NCBI GenBank assembly: GCA_019424905.1
Contig: JAHYYP010000002.1
Location: 1-64,000, forward strand
DNA length: 64,000 nucleotides
Direction: 5' to 3'
Origin: Collinsella sp.
GTDB lineage: Bacteria; Actinomycetota; Coriobacteriia; Coriobacteriales; Coriobacteriaceae
Shown here one piece after another: positions 1 through 8,543 of this stretch. Position 1 is the stretch's first letter; each line of letters starts with the position of its first letter. A program made the position numbers and the translations under genes. The notes beneath the pieces are model-generated. The model was not told where the DNA came from. It saw only the letters and a list, made by a program, of their open reading frames with translations, and made no database searches.

Positions 1-79
1 GATTAATGGATGGAAACGGATGTTCTATCGGGACACACATTTTGTCCTATAAGCCCGCTAAAAGGACAAAACCGCAGGA

Positions 80-121
80 AAAACCTGCCAACATAAACCT
101 GTCCCTAAATAGCAGGTTTTA
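80..121. repeat. Dispersed hairpin repeat, copy R1 (divergent)
   Basis: An imperfect palindrome with AAAACCTGC and GCAGGTTTT arms around a loop containing AAACCTGTCCC. The same loop and arms recur at 48664-48710, 56994-57041 and 59130-59176, so this is a member of a dispersed family. It lies directly downstream of proC, where it could serve as a transcript end, although no long T-run follows on the minus strand. Positions 1-79 hold no gene that I can support; a GGGACA/TGTCC inverted pair is seen near 31-50. Confidence 0.6.
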
Positions 122-889
122 CTGGAGGGTTGCGTCGATTGCCTTGACCAGGGCGCTGCGCATGCCGGCGTCCTCGAGCGCGACGACGCCCTTGATGGTG
201 GCACCGCCGGGCGAGCACACGGCATCCTTCATCGCTGCGGGATGCTGACCGGTTGCGAGCTGCAGCTTTGCCGTACCCAGCACCATCTGGCTCACAATGC
301 GATAGGCATCAGCACGCGGGATACCGTGCTTGACCGCTGCATCGCCCAGGGCCTCGATTGCCATGGCGACAAACGCCGGAGCGCAACCACCCACCGTGCC
401 GCCCACAAACAGCAGGCTTGTGTCGAGCTCGACGACAGCGCCAAGCTTACCGAGCAGGTCGAGCACCACAGCACGCTGCTCGTCGTTAAGCGTCGAAGCC
501 TTCTCGCAGGCGATGACGCCCTCGCCCACCGAAACCGGCGTGTTGGGCACCGTCGAGATATGCGAGACGCCCGGCAGGGCCTGCTCCCACTTGGCACTGT
601 CCCAGGTCCAGGCAACCGACAGAACGACCTTTTTGGCAAGAGCATCCTTGAGCGGGGCGAATACCTTCTCGATCATGTACGGTTTGACCGCAGCGACCAC
701 GATATCGGATGCGGCGACAACCTCGGCGGCATCGTGGCAGGCGACCATGCCGCGCGCCTCGCAGCGCTCAACCAGTGCGTCGTAGCGACCCGCGCAGGCG
801 CACATGTCGCTCGCAGCTACACCGGCAGCGATCCAGCCATCGGCCATAGCGCTCGCCATATTGCCAAAACCGACAAACCCAATCTTCAT
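119..889 (-). CDS. proC: Pyrroline-5-carboxylate reductase
   Basis: Catalyses the last step of proline synthesis, NAD(P)H-dependent reduction of 1-pyrroline-5-carboxylate, in the cytoplasm. The 256-residue product opens with a Rossmann dinucleotide-binding loop (GFVGFGNMA, about residues 4-12). It carries the family C-terminal signature SPGGATIKGV near residue 225, in the helical dimerisation domain. Length is slightly short of the usual 265-280 residues but both domains are present. It is the third gene of a probable minus-strand run after the SPFH gene and rlmH, separated from rlmH by about 75 bases. The start at 889 has a weak AGAGGA site about 10 bases upstream. Confidence 0.93.
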   Translation of the reverse strand: MKIGFVGFGNMASAMADGWIAAGVAASDMCACAGRYDALVERCEARGMVACHDAAEVVAASDIVVAAVKPYMIEKVFAPLKDALAKKVVLSVAWTWDSAKWEQALPGVSHISTVPNTPVSVGEGVIACEKASTLNDEQRAVVLDLLGKLGAVVELDTSLLFVGGTVGGCAPAFVAMAIEALGDAAVKHGIPRADAYRIVSQMVLGTAKLQLATGQHPAAMKDAVCSPGGATIKGVVALEDAGMRSALVKAIDATLQ

Positions 890-963
890 ATCTCATAGTC
901 CTCTCAGACACGCTCTTCAAAAACGAAAGCTATTGTCCCACGCCATTGTTTCGTATTGCCGAC

Positions 964-1434
964 CTATTTGTGATACGGCTCGCCACGACTGATCTTGCAG
1001 GCGCGGTAGATCTGCTCCAGCAGCACCACGCGCGCCAAGTTATGCGGCAAGGTAATACGTCCAAAGCTGAGCATCTCGTCGGCTCGTGCGCGCACGTCAT
1101 CGCTCACGCCGTCCGATCCGCCAATTACAAAGGCGATGTCGCTGTTACCACGTAGCATAAGATCATCGAGCCGCGCCGAAAGTTCCTCGCTCGAGCGCTC
1201 TTTGCCCTCAATGGCCAGCAAGATCACATGTGCTCGAGGCGGCAGGGCTGTAAGAATCGCCGCCCCCTCCTTGTCGCGCGCGGCATCCACGCCGCCCGCC
1301 TTAGCCGGGTCGATATCGGCCACCTCGCGGATATCCACCTTGGCATAGGCACCTAGGCGCTTGGTGTACTCAGCGCACGCGTCCTTCCAAAAGCGCTCCT
1401 TGAGCTTACCAACGCAAACGACGGTGTATTTCAC
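964..1434 (-). CDS. rlmH: 23S rRNA (pseudouridine1915-N3)-methyltransferase RlmH
   Basis: SPOUT-class methyltransferase that N3-methylates pseudouridine 1915 of 23S rRNA helix 69 using S-adenosylmethionine. The 156-residue product is the normal RlmH length. It has the SAM-binding knot sequence FVIGGSDG (about residues 103-110) and the conserved C-terminal tail EQIYRACKI...PYHK, which forms the trefoil knot and dimer site. It starts 6 bases after the stop of the SPFH gene, so the two are almost certainly cotranscribed. Nothing unusual is seen in the coding sequence. Confidence 0.95.
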   Translation of the reverse strand: MKYTVVCVGKLKERFWKDACAEYTKRLGAYAKVDIREVADIDPAKAGGVDAARDKEGAAILTALPPRAHVILLAIEGKERSSEELSARLDDLMLRGNSDIAFVIGGSDGVSDDVRARADEMLSFGRITLPHNLARVVLLEQIYRACKISRGEPYHK

Positions 1435-1440
1435 GCGCGT

Positions 1441-2379
1441 CTACTCCTTCGAATCGTTTTGAACTTTGCCGGCGGCCAGCATCTGCTCGAACATCGAGGC
1501 CGACTGCGAAAAGTCGCTCGGCAGCACGACCGTCGAGGTTTTACCCGTGCGAGCGAACTCCGTCATCATCTCGGACCACTGCGTAAACATGAACAGTTGG
1601 TTGGCCTCGTCATTGCCGACACCCGTCTCCTGGATGATCTCGAGCGAATCTTTGATACCCAGTGCGATGGCCTTGCGCTGGTTGGCGATGCCCTCGCCCG
1701 CCTTTTCCATTGCCTCGGCCTCGGCGGTCGCCTCGGTGACGCGCTTGATGCGGTCTGCCTCGGCGAGCTCCTGTGCCGCAGCGCGCTTGCGCTGGGCGGC
1801 GTTGATGTCGTTCATGGAGTTCTCAACCTCGGTCGGCAGTGCGATTTTGGTGATGAGCGTCGACACGAGGGTGAAGCCGTAGGCGGCCATCTGCTCGGAA
1901 ACGGTAGCGTTGACATCCTTGGCGATGTCATCCTTCTTGGCAAAGACCTCATCGAGTGTGTAGACAGGAATCGAAGAGCGCAGGGCGTCGGTGATGAAGT
2001 CGCGCATCTGGTCGACGGGCTCCTGCAGCATATAGTAGCTCTTGTAGATGCCCGAATCTGCCGGGCCGGCGCCCATGTCATAGCTCACGTGGTACTGAGC
2101 GGAGACCTCAAGGCCAATGGTCACGTTGTCCTGGGTCTTAACGTCGATGCCAAAACCATTTTTCATGGTGCGCAGACTCACCGTGGCGGCCTTGCGGTCA
2201 ATCACGGGCACCTTCACGTGGAAGCCCGCGTTGACGATACGATTGAACTTACCCAAGCGCTCGATGATCACAGCGTGCTGCTGCTCAACGACGTAGCAGG
2301 CGTTGGGGAGCAGCAACAACAGGATGATGATGGGAATCAAAAGGCTGGTAAGGGCGGCGATGATACCGGAAAACAGCAT
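1441..2379 (-). CDS. SPFH/band-7 (prohibitin-like) membrane protein
   Basis: A 312-residue protein of the stomatin/prohibitin family: an N-terminal hydrophobic anchor (about residues 4-25), then an SPFH domain that begins around a conserved VVEQQHAVIIERLGKF stretch, and a helical, Ala/Glu/Lys-rich oligomerisation segment (AEADRIKRVTEATAEAEAME). Such proteins form large membrane rings that organise proteases or lipid domains; the exact partner is not evident here. An in-frame ATG exists at 2400, but the ATG at 2379 has a GAGGAGA ribosome binding site about 6 bases upstream and starts directly with the membrane anchor, so I chose it. The gene leads the SPFH-rlmH-proC run. Confidence 0.85.
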   Translation of the reverse strand: MLFSGIIAALTSLLIPIIILLLLLPNACYVVEQQHAVIIERLGKFNRIVNAGFHVKVPVIDRKAATVSLRTMKNGFGIDVKTQDNVTIGLEVSAQYHVSYDMGAGPADSGIYKSYYMLQEPVDQMRDFITDALRSSIPVYTLDEVFAKKDDIAKDVNATVSEQMAAYGFTLVSTLITKIALPTEVENSMNDINAAQRKRAAAQELAEADRIKRVTEATAEAEAMEKAGEGIANQRKAIALGIKDSLEIIQETGVGNDEANQLFMFTQWSEMMTEFARTGKTSTVVLPSDFSQSASMFEQMLAAGKVQNDSKE

Positions 2380-2436
2380 GGTCTCTCCTCTGATAGGCAC
2401 ACGTTGGCATTAGGATACCCGTCCAAGGAGATCGTG

Positions 2437-2625
2437 CATAACAAAAAAGCTCCCATTGCTGGGAGCTCTTTCAATCCATGGTGCTGGCGAAAGGACGTCC
2501 GCGTATCCGCTTCGCGGATCCGCACCGGCTTCGCCCGCCTGCCGGCGGACTCGCCAGCTCGCTAAAAACGCTCCGCGTTTTCTTGACGCTCGCTCCTTCA
2601 CAGGTTCAAGTCCCTGCGATGGGCA
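2437..2625 (-). repeat. Partial tRNA-Leu tail duplication plus 129-bp hairpin-rich insert
   Basis: Positions 2437-2496 repeat 2626-2685 with only three mismatches in 60 bases. Each unit contains the tRNA terminator hairpin and the tRNA-Leu 3' end as far as the T-arm. Between the two units, 2497-2625 holds short GC hairpins (for example around GGATCCGCGAAGCGGAT and AAAACGCTCCGCGTTTT) and ends in an inverted T-arm-like AGGTTCAAGTCC. The truncated tRNA copy lacks the D-arm, anticodon and 5' acceptor strand, so it is not a tRNA gene. An element of identical layout sits behind tRNA-Phe at 8544-8728. Confidence 0.8.
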
Positions 2626-2631
2626 CATAAC

Positions 2632-2658
2632 AAAAAAGCCCCCATTGCTGGGAGCTCT
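2632..2658 (-). terminator. Intrinsic terminator of tRNA-Leu
   Basis: Read on the minus strand, AGCTCCCA pairs with TGGGGGCT around a GCAA loop and is followed by TTTTTTG. It lies 10 bases behind the tRNA CCA end. A second copy of the hairpin is present in the upstream duplicate unit near 2450. Confidence 0.8.
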
Positions 2659-2667
2659 TTCAATCAA

Positions 2668-2754
2668 TGGTGCGGGCGAAAGGACTTGAACCTTCATGGG
2701 GTTGCCCCCATACGGACCTGAACCGTACGCGTCTGCCAATTCCGCCACGCCCGC
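2668..2754 (-). tRNA. tRNA-Leu (anticodon CAG)
   Basis: An 87-base gene including an encoded CCA. The acceptor stem GCGGGCG pairs perfectly with CGCCCGC. The anticodon loop TTCAGGT presents CAG, flanked by a five-base-pair stem; a long variable arm (ATGGGGGCAACCCCAT) marks a class II tRNA; the T-loop is TTCAAGT. It decodes CUG, a dominant leucine codon in this GC-rich genome. Its 3' end is the source of the partial duplication at 2437-2496. Confidence 0.95.
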
Positions 2755-2797
2755 GTGCAGGAATTAGAATAACGGAGCGCCACCGCGAACGCAAGAA

Positions 2798-3715
2798 CTA
2801 TTTTTGAAAAAGTTTGCAGGCATTTTCCCAAGCGGCATGCGCGATTGTTTCGGCGTCCTCACCAGTGCGATCGACACGGTCGTTAACCAGCGCGTTTGCC
2901 GTAATGGAGATCATTGCTGGCTCGCATTCAAGACCGCGAATGGGCTCCGGCGCCATATACGGGCAATCCGTCTCGAACAAAATGCGGTCGAGCGGGGTCG
3001 CCGCAAATGCCTCGCGCACGTCGTCGTTGCGCTTAAAGGTGGCCGCACCACCATAGGCGATATAGCAGCCCAGCTCCACAAAGCGCTCCATCGTGGCGCG
3101 GTCCTCGCCAAAGCAGTGCAGCACGCAACCGGCCTGAGGCACACCCACCTCGCGCAGCACGTTGTACGCATCCATATGCGAGGTGCGCTCCCCATCCGAG
3201 TCCTCGTGCCGCAGGTGCAGCTCCACCGGCACATTGCGGCGCACGGCAACTTCGAGCTGACGCGCCATGCAATCAATCTGCACACTGTGGGGCGCCGGCG
3301 CGATGTCGTCGTCGTAATCCATGTGGTAGTCCAGACCGATCTCGCCGATACCGGCGCACAAAGGGTCATCGAGCGCAGCAACAACCTGCGCGTGAATGTC
3401 ATCGGTATAATCCGGCGCGCCATAGGGGTGAACGCCAGCGAGATACTTGATCTGCGGAATATCCCGCATCGGCAGAATTTCGCGCACGAGCCAGTCGCTA
3501 TAGTCCGTCACGCTGCGCTTGTCGGCGATGGGGTCGAGCATCGTCACCAACAGGTCGACGCCCGCGGCTTTGGCGCGCACGAGCGTCTCGGGCACTTCTT
3601 TCCCCCAAAACGAAAGCAGATGCGCATGCGTGTCAGCAAGCGGTGCCAAGGGCACGGGACAAGCAACCGTCTTCTTTTTCTTGGTAAACGTCACGCGTTC
3701 GGCATTAGGCATCAT
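2798..3715 (-). CDS. tatD: TatD family metal-dependent hydrolase (DNase)
   Basis: A 305-residue TIM-barrel hydrolase of the TatD/YcfH family, whose members act as metal-dependent 3'-5' exonucleases or deoxyribonucleases. Metal-ligand motifs are present in order: THAHL near the N-terminus, IGEIGLDY, ELHLRHED, LHCFGED and FETDCPYMAPEP. The N-terminus before the first motif carries a Lys-rich KKKKTV run of no known role. Of two adjacent ATG codons (3715 and 3712) the first has AGGAG 7 bases upstream. It overlaps the 3' end of rsmA by 11 bases, indicating translational coupling. A longer in-frame start at 3826 would lie deep inside rsmA and was rejected. Confidence 0.9.
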   Translation of the reverse strand: MMPNAERVTFTKKKKTVACPVPLAPLADTHAHLLSFWGKEVPETLVRAKAAGVDLLVTMLDPIADKRSVTDYSDWLVREILPMRDIPQIKYLAGVHPYGAPDYTDDIHAQVVAALDDPLCAGIGEIGLDYHMDYDDDIAPAPHSVQIDCMARQLEVAVRRNVPVELHLRHEDSDGERTSHMDAYNVLREVGVPQAGCVLHCFGEDRATMERFVELGCYIAYGGAATFKRNDDVREAFAATPLDRILFETDCPYMAPEPIRGLECEPAMISITANALVNDRVDRTGEDAETIAHAAWENACKLFQK

Positions 3716-4565
3716 GGATGAGCTCCTGAGCCAGGCGGATAAAGTCGGCAACATCAAGCGTTTCTGCGCGCGTGGTGGGTGCGATACCGCAAGCCTCAAA
3801 GGCGGCGTCGAGCACGTCCTTGGCAAAGCCGTTGGCGCTCATGGAATTGCGGATGGTCTTGCGGCGCTGAGCAAATGCAGCATCAATCACGCGGGCCACA
3901 AACTCGCGATCGAGTCCTTCGGGCGCCACGCCGTCAACACGGTCGATACGCACGACGGCCGAGTCCACGTGCGGTGCCGGCATAAAGCAACGTGGCGGCA
4001 CCTCAAAGCGACCCGTAACCTGCGCATACAGGCCGAGCTTTGCCGTGTAGCCGCCATAGGTCTTGTTACCCGGCACCGCGGCAATGCGATCGGCAACCTC
4101 CTTTTGAACCATGACGACGGCGCGCTTGAGCGCCGGCATCGTCTGGAAAAATTGCAAAATGATCGTCGCCGCCACGTTATAGGGCAAGTTCGCGACAAAT
4201 ACCGTCGGCTCACCGCCCGCAGCCTGCTCAATCTGCTCCGGGCCCACCTTAAGCGCGTCGCCCATGATAAAGCGGAAGTTGGCATAGTCGGCGGCGTGGG
4301 CGTCGAGCACCGGTTCGAGCTCAGGATCGGCCTCAATGGACGTAACGCACGCCGCTTCCTGCAGCAACGCAAGTGTCAACGTACCGCAACCCGGACCCAC
4401 CTCGAGCACGTGCTCGTCACCTGCAAGCTCGGCAAGCTCGCAGATACGCTCGATCACATGATTGTCGATTAGAAAGTTCTGGCCCAGGCGATGCTTGGTC
4501 GCAAGGCCAAACTCCTCCAGCAGCTCCCTGGTGGCCGTGGGGTTTGCCAAAGGCGAAGTTGTCAT
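3705..4565 (-). CDS. rsmA: 16S rRNA dimethyladenosine transferase RsmA (KsgA)
   Basis: Dimethylates A1518 and A1519 in the 3' hairpin of 16S rRNA during 30S maturation. The 286-residue product has the full set of family motifs: LGQNFLID near residue 28, the SAM-binding loop VLEVGPGCGTLT near residue 54, and the catalytic NLPYNV motif near residue 123, followed by the helical C-terminal domain. It is cotranscribed with tatD downstream (11-base overlap). A hairpin terminator at 4604-4633 separates it from metG, so it may have its own promoter in the gap 4566-4603. Confidence 0.95.
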   Translation of the reverse strand: MTTSPLANPTATRELLEEFGLATKHRLGQNFLIDNHVIERICELAELAGDEHVLEVGPGCGTLTLALLQEAACVTSIEADPELEPVLDAHAADYANFRFIMGDALKVGPEQIEQAAGGEPTVFVANLPYNVAATIILQFFQTMPALKRAVVMVQKEVADRIAAVPGNKTYGGYTAKLGLYAQVTGRFEVPPRCFMPAPHVDSAVVRIDRVDGVAPEGLDREFVARVIDAAFAQRRKTIRNSMSANGFAKDVLDAAFEACGIAPTTRAETLDVADFIRLAQELIHDA

Positions 4566-4603
4566 AGTTGCCTCCTTAGCATGATGGCGGCGTCTTGAAA
4601 CGA

Positions 4604-4633
4604 AAGGGCATGGACCGTTGCGGCCATGCCCTT
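4604..4633 (-). terminator. Intrinsic terminator of metG
   Basis: On the minus strand AAGGGCATGG pairs with CCATGCCCTT across a 10-base loop and is followed by TCGTTTC. The hairpin is strong but the T-run is short. It lies about 40 bases behind the metG stop codon. Confidence 0.7.
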
Positions 4634-4675
4634 ACATCTAAACAGCAAATTGCCGATATGGCGCTCGCGCGGTCT

Positions 4676-6277
4676 CTACGCCAGACGCGGGAACAGCGGA
4701 TCGCCCTTCTCGACGGGCTGACCACCAGCAAGCAGGCCCCAAGCGCAAATGCCCTTGAGGTCGTCGGTCGCGGCCTCGCTCTCGCAGGACAGGCGGCGCA
4801 GAGCCTCGGCAGAGGTCTGAGGCATGAGCGGCATCAGCAGGTGAGCGGCAATGCGGATGGCCTCGAGCAGGTTGTAGATCACAAATGCCAGCTCGTCAGC
4901 CTTGGCCTCGTCCTTGGCAAGCGCCCAGGGCTCGGAGTCCTCGATGTAGTGGTTGGCGGCATGGATGAGCTCCATAACCTCATCCTTGGCTCCACCGTAA
5001 TCGAGCACGTCCATCTTGGCCATGTAGCGCTCGACCAAACCGTCGGCAATCTTTGCCAGCGGGTTATCGAACGCGTCGGCAGACGCCGGTTTAGCCGGGG
5101 CGCAACCGTCAAAGTACTTGCCGCTCATGTTGAGCGAACGCGAGATAAGGTTGCCCCAGCTGTTGGCCAGGTCGGCGTTGTAGACCTGCTCCATGCGATC
5201 GAAGCTGATGGCGCCGTCGGTACCGGGAACGACATCGGTCATAAAGTAGTAGCGATAGCCCTCGACGCCCAGCATGTCGATAACGTCCTGCGGAGCGATG
5301 GCGTTACCGCGGCTCTTGGACATCTTCTCGGCCTTGCCGGTCTCGGCATTGCGCACGGTCAGGAAGCCGTGGGCAAAGACGTGCTCGGGCAGGGCCTCGC
5401 CGATGGCCATGAGCATGGCGGGCCAAATGACGCAGTGGAAGCGGATGATGTCCTTACCCACGATGTGGAACTGCGCGGGCCAGCGATAGGCCAGCTCGGC
5501 ACGCGCCTCGTCGGTGTCGACACCGTAGCCGACGGCCGTCATATAGTTGAGCAGCGCGTCAAACCATACATAGGTCACATGGCCCTCGTCAAACGGAACC
5601 TGGATGCCCCAGTCAAAGCTCGTGCGACTCACAGAAAGGTCGTTGAGGCCGCCCTCGACAAAGCTGCGAACCTCGTTCATGCGGAACGCAGGCTCGACAA
5701 AGTCGGGGTGCTCGTCATAGAGCTTGAGAAGCTTGTCCTGGAAGGCGGAAAGCTTAAAGAAGTAGGACTCCTCCTGGACGCGCTCAAGCGGACGGTGGCA
5801 GTCGGGGCATAGATGCTGGCCGACGCTGCCGTACTCCTCGTCGCCCTTCTGGACCTGCGTATCGGTGAAGTAGGTCTCGTCAGGCACGCAATACCAACCG
5901 TCGTAGCTGCCCTTATACAGATAGCCGGACTCCTTCATGCGCTCCCACAGGTACTGCACGGCATGATGCTGGCGCGGCTCGGTGGTGCGGATGAAGTCGT
6001 CGTTGGAGATCTCGAGCTTGCTCCAAAGCTCCTTGAAGTGCGGAGCCTGGCTGTCGGTCCACTCCTGCGGCGTCATGCCATGCTTGGCTGCGGCCTCGGC
6101 GACCTTCTCGCCGTGCTCGTCCATGCCGGTCAGGAACTTGACGTTATAGCCGGCGGAGCGGCGATAGCGAGCCTGAACGTCGGCGATGATGGTGGAATAA
6201 GCCGTGCCCAGGTGCGGATCGGCGTTGACGTAGTAGATGGGCGTCGTGATAAAGAACGAAGGCTTGCTTTGATCCAT
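4676..6277 (-). CDS. metG: Methionyl-tRNA synthetase
   Basis: Charges tRNA-Met with methionine; class I aminoacyl-tRNA synthetase. The 533-residue protein has the HIGH-type motif as DPHLGT near residue 20 and KMSKS at residues 318-322, with the Rossmann fold split by a connective-polypeptide insertion. Only one CxxC knuckle (LCPDCH) is visible in that insertion. There is no C-terminal EMAP tRNA-binding domain, so it is the short form. About 70 bases separate it from rsmI upstream on the same strand. Confidence 0.96.
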   Translation of the reverse strand: MDQSKPSFFITTPIYYVNADPHLGTAYSTIIADVQARYRRSAGYNVKFLTGMDEHGEKVAEAAAKHGMTPQEWTDSQAPHFKELWSKLEISNDDFIRTTEPRQHHAVQYLWERMKESGYLYKGSYDGWYCVPDETYFTDTQVQKGDEEYGSVGQHLCPDCHRPLERVQEESYFFKLSAFQDKLLKLYDEHPDFVEPAFRMNEVRSFVEGGLNDLSVSRTSFDWGIQVPFDEGHVTYVWFDALLNYMTAVGYGVDTDEARAELAYRWPAQFHIVGKDIIRFHCVIWPAMLMAIGEALPEHVFAHGFLTVRNAETGKAEKMSKSRGNAIAPQDVIDMLGVEGYRYYFMTDVVPGTDGAISFDRMEQVYNADLANSWGNLISRSLNMSGKYFDGCAPAKPASADAFDNPLAKIADGLVERYMAKMDVLDYGGAKDEVMELIHAANHYIEDSEPWALAKDEAKADELAFVIYNLLEAIRIAAHLLMPLMPQTSAEALRRLSCESEAATDDLKGICAWGLLAGGQPVEKGDPLFPRLA

Positions 6278-6346
6278 GGGGTTTGTCCTCCAGAAAAACG
6301 TTGCATACAGGGGATGATTCTAGCGCAAGGGCTGGATATCCTCCAT

Positions 6347-7225
6347 CTATTGCATATCGAGCACCATGGCATAGACATCGCGCTTGCGGCGCGAATACTT
6401 CTGAGACAGGCGCTTGGCCACCGCAGACGCGGGCTCCCCCTCCTCGAGCGCGGTGCGGATATCCTCGCGCAGGGCCTCGTCGGGATCCGCTACCGCAGCG
6501 CCAACCGGCGCGATGCCGGCCTCCTCGTCCTCGCTCGGCGGCGCGATGACCAGCGCAATCTCGCCCTTTACCTCGCCGCGAGCACGCAGCTCCTCGGCAA
6601 GCTGGTCAGCGGGCCCGCGCAAGACCTCCTCGTGCAGCTTGGTGAGTTCGCGGCAGACGGCAAGCTCACGCTGGGGAAAGACCTCCGCCACGGCCTCGAG
6701 CGTCGCCACGATGCGATGTGGAGACTCGTAGAAGATGAGTGCGCCGGGCACCACGGCAAGGCGCTGCAAACGGCGCACACGGTCGCCGTGCTTTCGGCCC
6801 AAAAAGCCCTCGAAGAAAAAATGCTCGCAGGGAATGCCGGACGAAACGAGTGCCGTGACGCAAGCAGAGGGTCCGGGAATAACTTCGACAGGCACATCGG
6901 CCTCACGCGCCGCCTCGACCAGCGCCTGGCCGGGATCGGACACGCTCGGCATGCCGGCGTCCGAGGCAAAGGCGAGGGTCTCCCCCGCCAGCAGACGGTC
7001 GACCAGGCCGGCAGCGCGGCTAGCGATCACATTCTCGTCGCAACGGACAAGCGGCTTGGAAATACCCAGGTGCATCAGCAGCTTTGACGTCACACGCGTG
7101 TCTTCGCAGCAGATGACATCGGCAGCGGCAAAAGCCTCGCCAACGCGCGGGGACAGGTCGCCTAGGTTGCCGATGGGCGTGCCGACCACATAGAGTTTGC
7201 CCGTATGGGCGCTGTTTTGCGTCAT
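6347..7225 (-). CDS. rsmI: 16S rRNA (cytidine1402-2'-O)-methyltransferase RsmI
   Basis: A 292-residue tetrapyrrole-methylase-fold enzyme that 2'-O-methylates C1402 in the ribosomal P site. Motifs include LYVVGTPIGNLGD at residues 12-24, the EDTRVTSKLL block, SDAGMPSVSDPG and FYESPHRI. The C-terminal part (EEALREDI...ASAVAKRLSQKYSRRKRDVY) matches the helical extension typical of the family. It starts 6 bases after the stop of the GH5-like gene, implying cotranscription with it. Confidence 0.94.
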   Translation of the reverse strand: MTQNSAHTGKLYVVGTPIGNLGDLSPRVGEAFAAADVICCEDTRVTSKLLMHLGISKPLVRCDENVIASRAAGLVDRLLAGETLAFASDAGMPSVSDPGQALVEAAREADVPVEVIPGPSACVTALVSSGIPCEHFFFEGFLGRKHGDRVRRLQRLAVVPGALIFYESPHRIVATLEAVAEVFPQRELAVCRELTKLHEEVLRGPADQLAEELRARGEVKGEIALVIAPPSEDEEAGIAPVGAAVADPDEALREDIRTALEEGEPASAVAKRLSQKYSRRKRDVYAMVLDMQ

Positions 7226-7231
7226 ATCAAC

Positions 7232-8293
7232 CTATTCAATCATGCCGCGCTCGAGCGTACCGAGCGCCGCGCGGGCGTCCCATGCTGCAATGCGCTTCTC
7301 GGTCTTCCACGTTTGGAAGAACCAACCGGCAGCCGGCGCAAACGAAGCCAGCTGGTTGGCGATAAACACGCGCTCGTAGGCATTGCGGCCCTCGGGCGTA
7401 ACCGACGAGTTAGCAAAGATCGCCGCGCCCGACCATTCGCCCACCAGCACGGGGAACCCAGTCGAAATCGCCTCTTTAAGCTCGCGCTTGTTACGCGAAA
7501 TCGCCGTCGTCAGCCCGCGGGGGCTCGTGATGTCGAGCGCATACTCGTCGCGGTAATGGTACAGGTGAAGGTCCATGTAGACGTTCTTGTACTTGGCGCC
7601 GCGCATAAAATGCTTCCACTCGCTGGGATGCCCCGACGACGAGAAGACGACGATCTTATCCTCGGGCATATACGAACGGACGAGCTCGTAGGCATCGCGA
7701 TAGAAATTGCGCAGGTAGTGAGCGGGAATGCCATCCGTCATGGTGAAGAGGCTCTTGCGAACGCTCATCTGCGGCGTGTCCAGCAGCTCAATGCCCAGCA
7801 GGCTCTCGGCCTCGCCATAGCGATCGGCCAAGCGCTCGAGCACGTCGAGTGCGACATGACGGCCGTTGGTGGACGAATGCCACTCGGCAACAGCCTCCGG
7901 CGTGGTGGGCGAATCGTTGGAATCGCCCTGGCCACCGGGCACGGTTGCCAGATCGAGCAGCACGCGGATGTCGTACTTGGCAGCCCACTCAATTGCGCGG
8001 TCGATGTAATCGACAACCGATATGTAGGAGGCATCGGACTCCTGTGAGCCAAAGGCATACCAGGGCACCGGCAGACGCACGGCATTGAGACCGATCTGCG
8101 CCATGCGACGAAAATCGTCCTCGCTCACAAACGTCTCGTAATGGCGGCGCATGCGCTCGTTATAGGCGGCGGTACCCATGGCCTCCTGTAGCTCGGCCGC
8201 GTTGGATGCACCGGTCGCCGCGTACAGCGACGGGGTCACCCAAGGCTCGGGAATAAACCAGCCAGAGAGATTAACGCCGAGTATCCTCTCCAT
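7232..8293 (-). CDS. Glycoside hydrolase family 5-like protein (possible pseudoenzyme)
   Basis: A 353-residue TIM-barrel protein resembling GH5 exo-1,3-beta-glucanases: GVNLSGWFIPEPWVTPSL at the N-terminus, GLNAVRLPVPWYAF, and the nucleophile-strand motif VGEWS with Glu at residue 286. The acid/base motif, normally NEP after LLGIELL, reads DTP (residues 172-174), so the expected proton-donor glutamate is missing. The usual DLH motif also reads DLA. No signal peptide is seen, so it should be cytoplasmic. An in-frame ATG at 8485 was rejected because the stretch before 8293 is not family-like; GGGGG precedes the chosen start. It may be inactive, binding-only, or use a different catalytic residue. 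Confidence 0.75.
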   Translation of the reverse strand: MERILGVNLSGWFIPEPWVTPSLYAATGASNAAELQEAMGTAAYNERMRRHYETFVSEDDFRRMAQIGLNAVRLPVPWYAFGSQESDASYISVVDYIDRAIEWAAKYDIRVLLDLATVPGGQGDSNDSPTTPEAVAEWHSSTNGRHVALDVLERLADRYGEAESLLGIELLDTPQMSVRKSLFTMTDGIPAHYLRNFYRDAYELVRSYMPEDKIVVFSSSGHPSEWKHFMRGAKYKNVYMDLHLYHYRDEYALDITSPRGLTTAISRNKRELKEAISTGFPVLVGEWSGAAIFANSSVTPEGRNAYERVFIANQLASFAPAAGWFFQTWKTEKRIAAWDARAALGTLERGMIE

Positions 8294-8543
8294 CACTGCC
8301 CCCTTCGGATCATGCAGGTCGAACCCGCATCGTATTGCATAGGATAAGTATTGTTTTGAGTATACCCGCGTGTGCGGACAGGCGACCGAACGGTCTGCAA
8401 AGTGACGCGAAAGTGGGAGGAATGTCTGGGGCGGGCGGGCTCGGAATGGTGCGATGAGGTGTGTACGCGCGCCGGAGGCAGGCACCGGAAAGTGTGTCCC
8501 GTTCTGAGCCCTTATTCTGGGACGCAGTTTCCGCAGAACCCTA

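Noticed and set aside
2410..2748. A 112-residue open frame covering tRNA-Leu and the repeat
   Set aside because: It translates the tRNA and the duplicated terminator, so it is not a gene.
2437..2754. Integrated plasmid or phage at tRNA-Leu
   Set aside because: The direct repeats look like att sites, but only 129 bases lie between them and there is no integrase.
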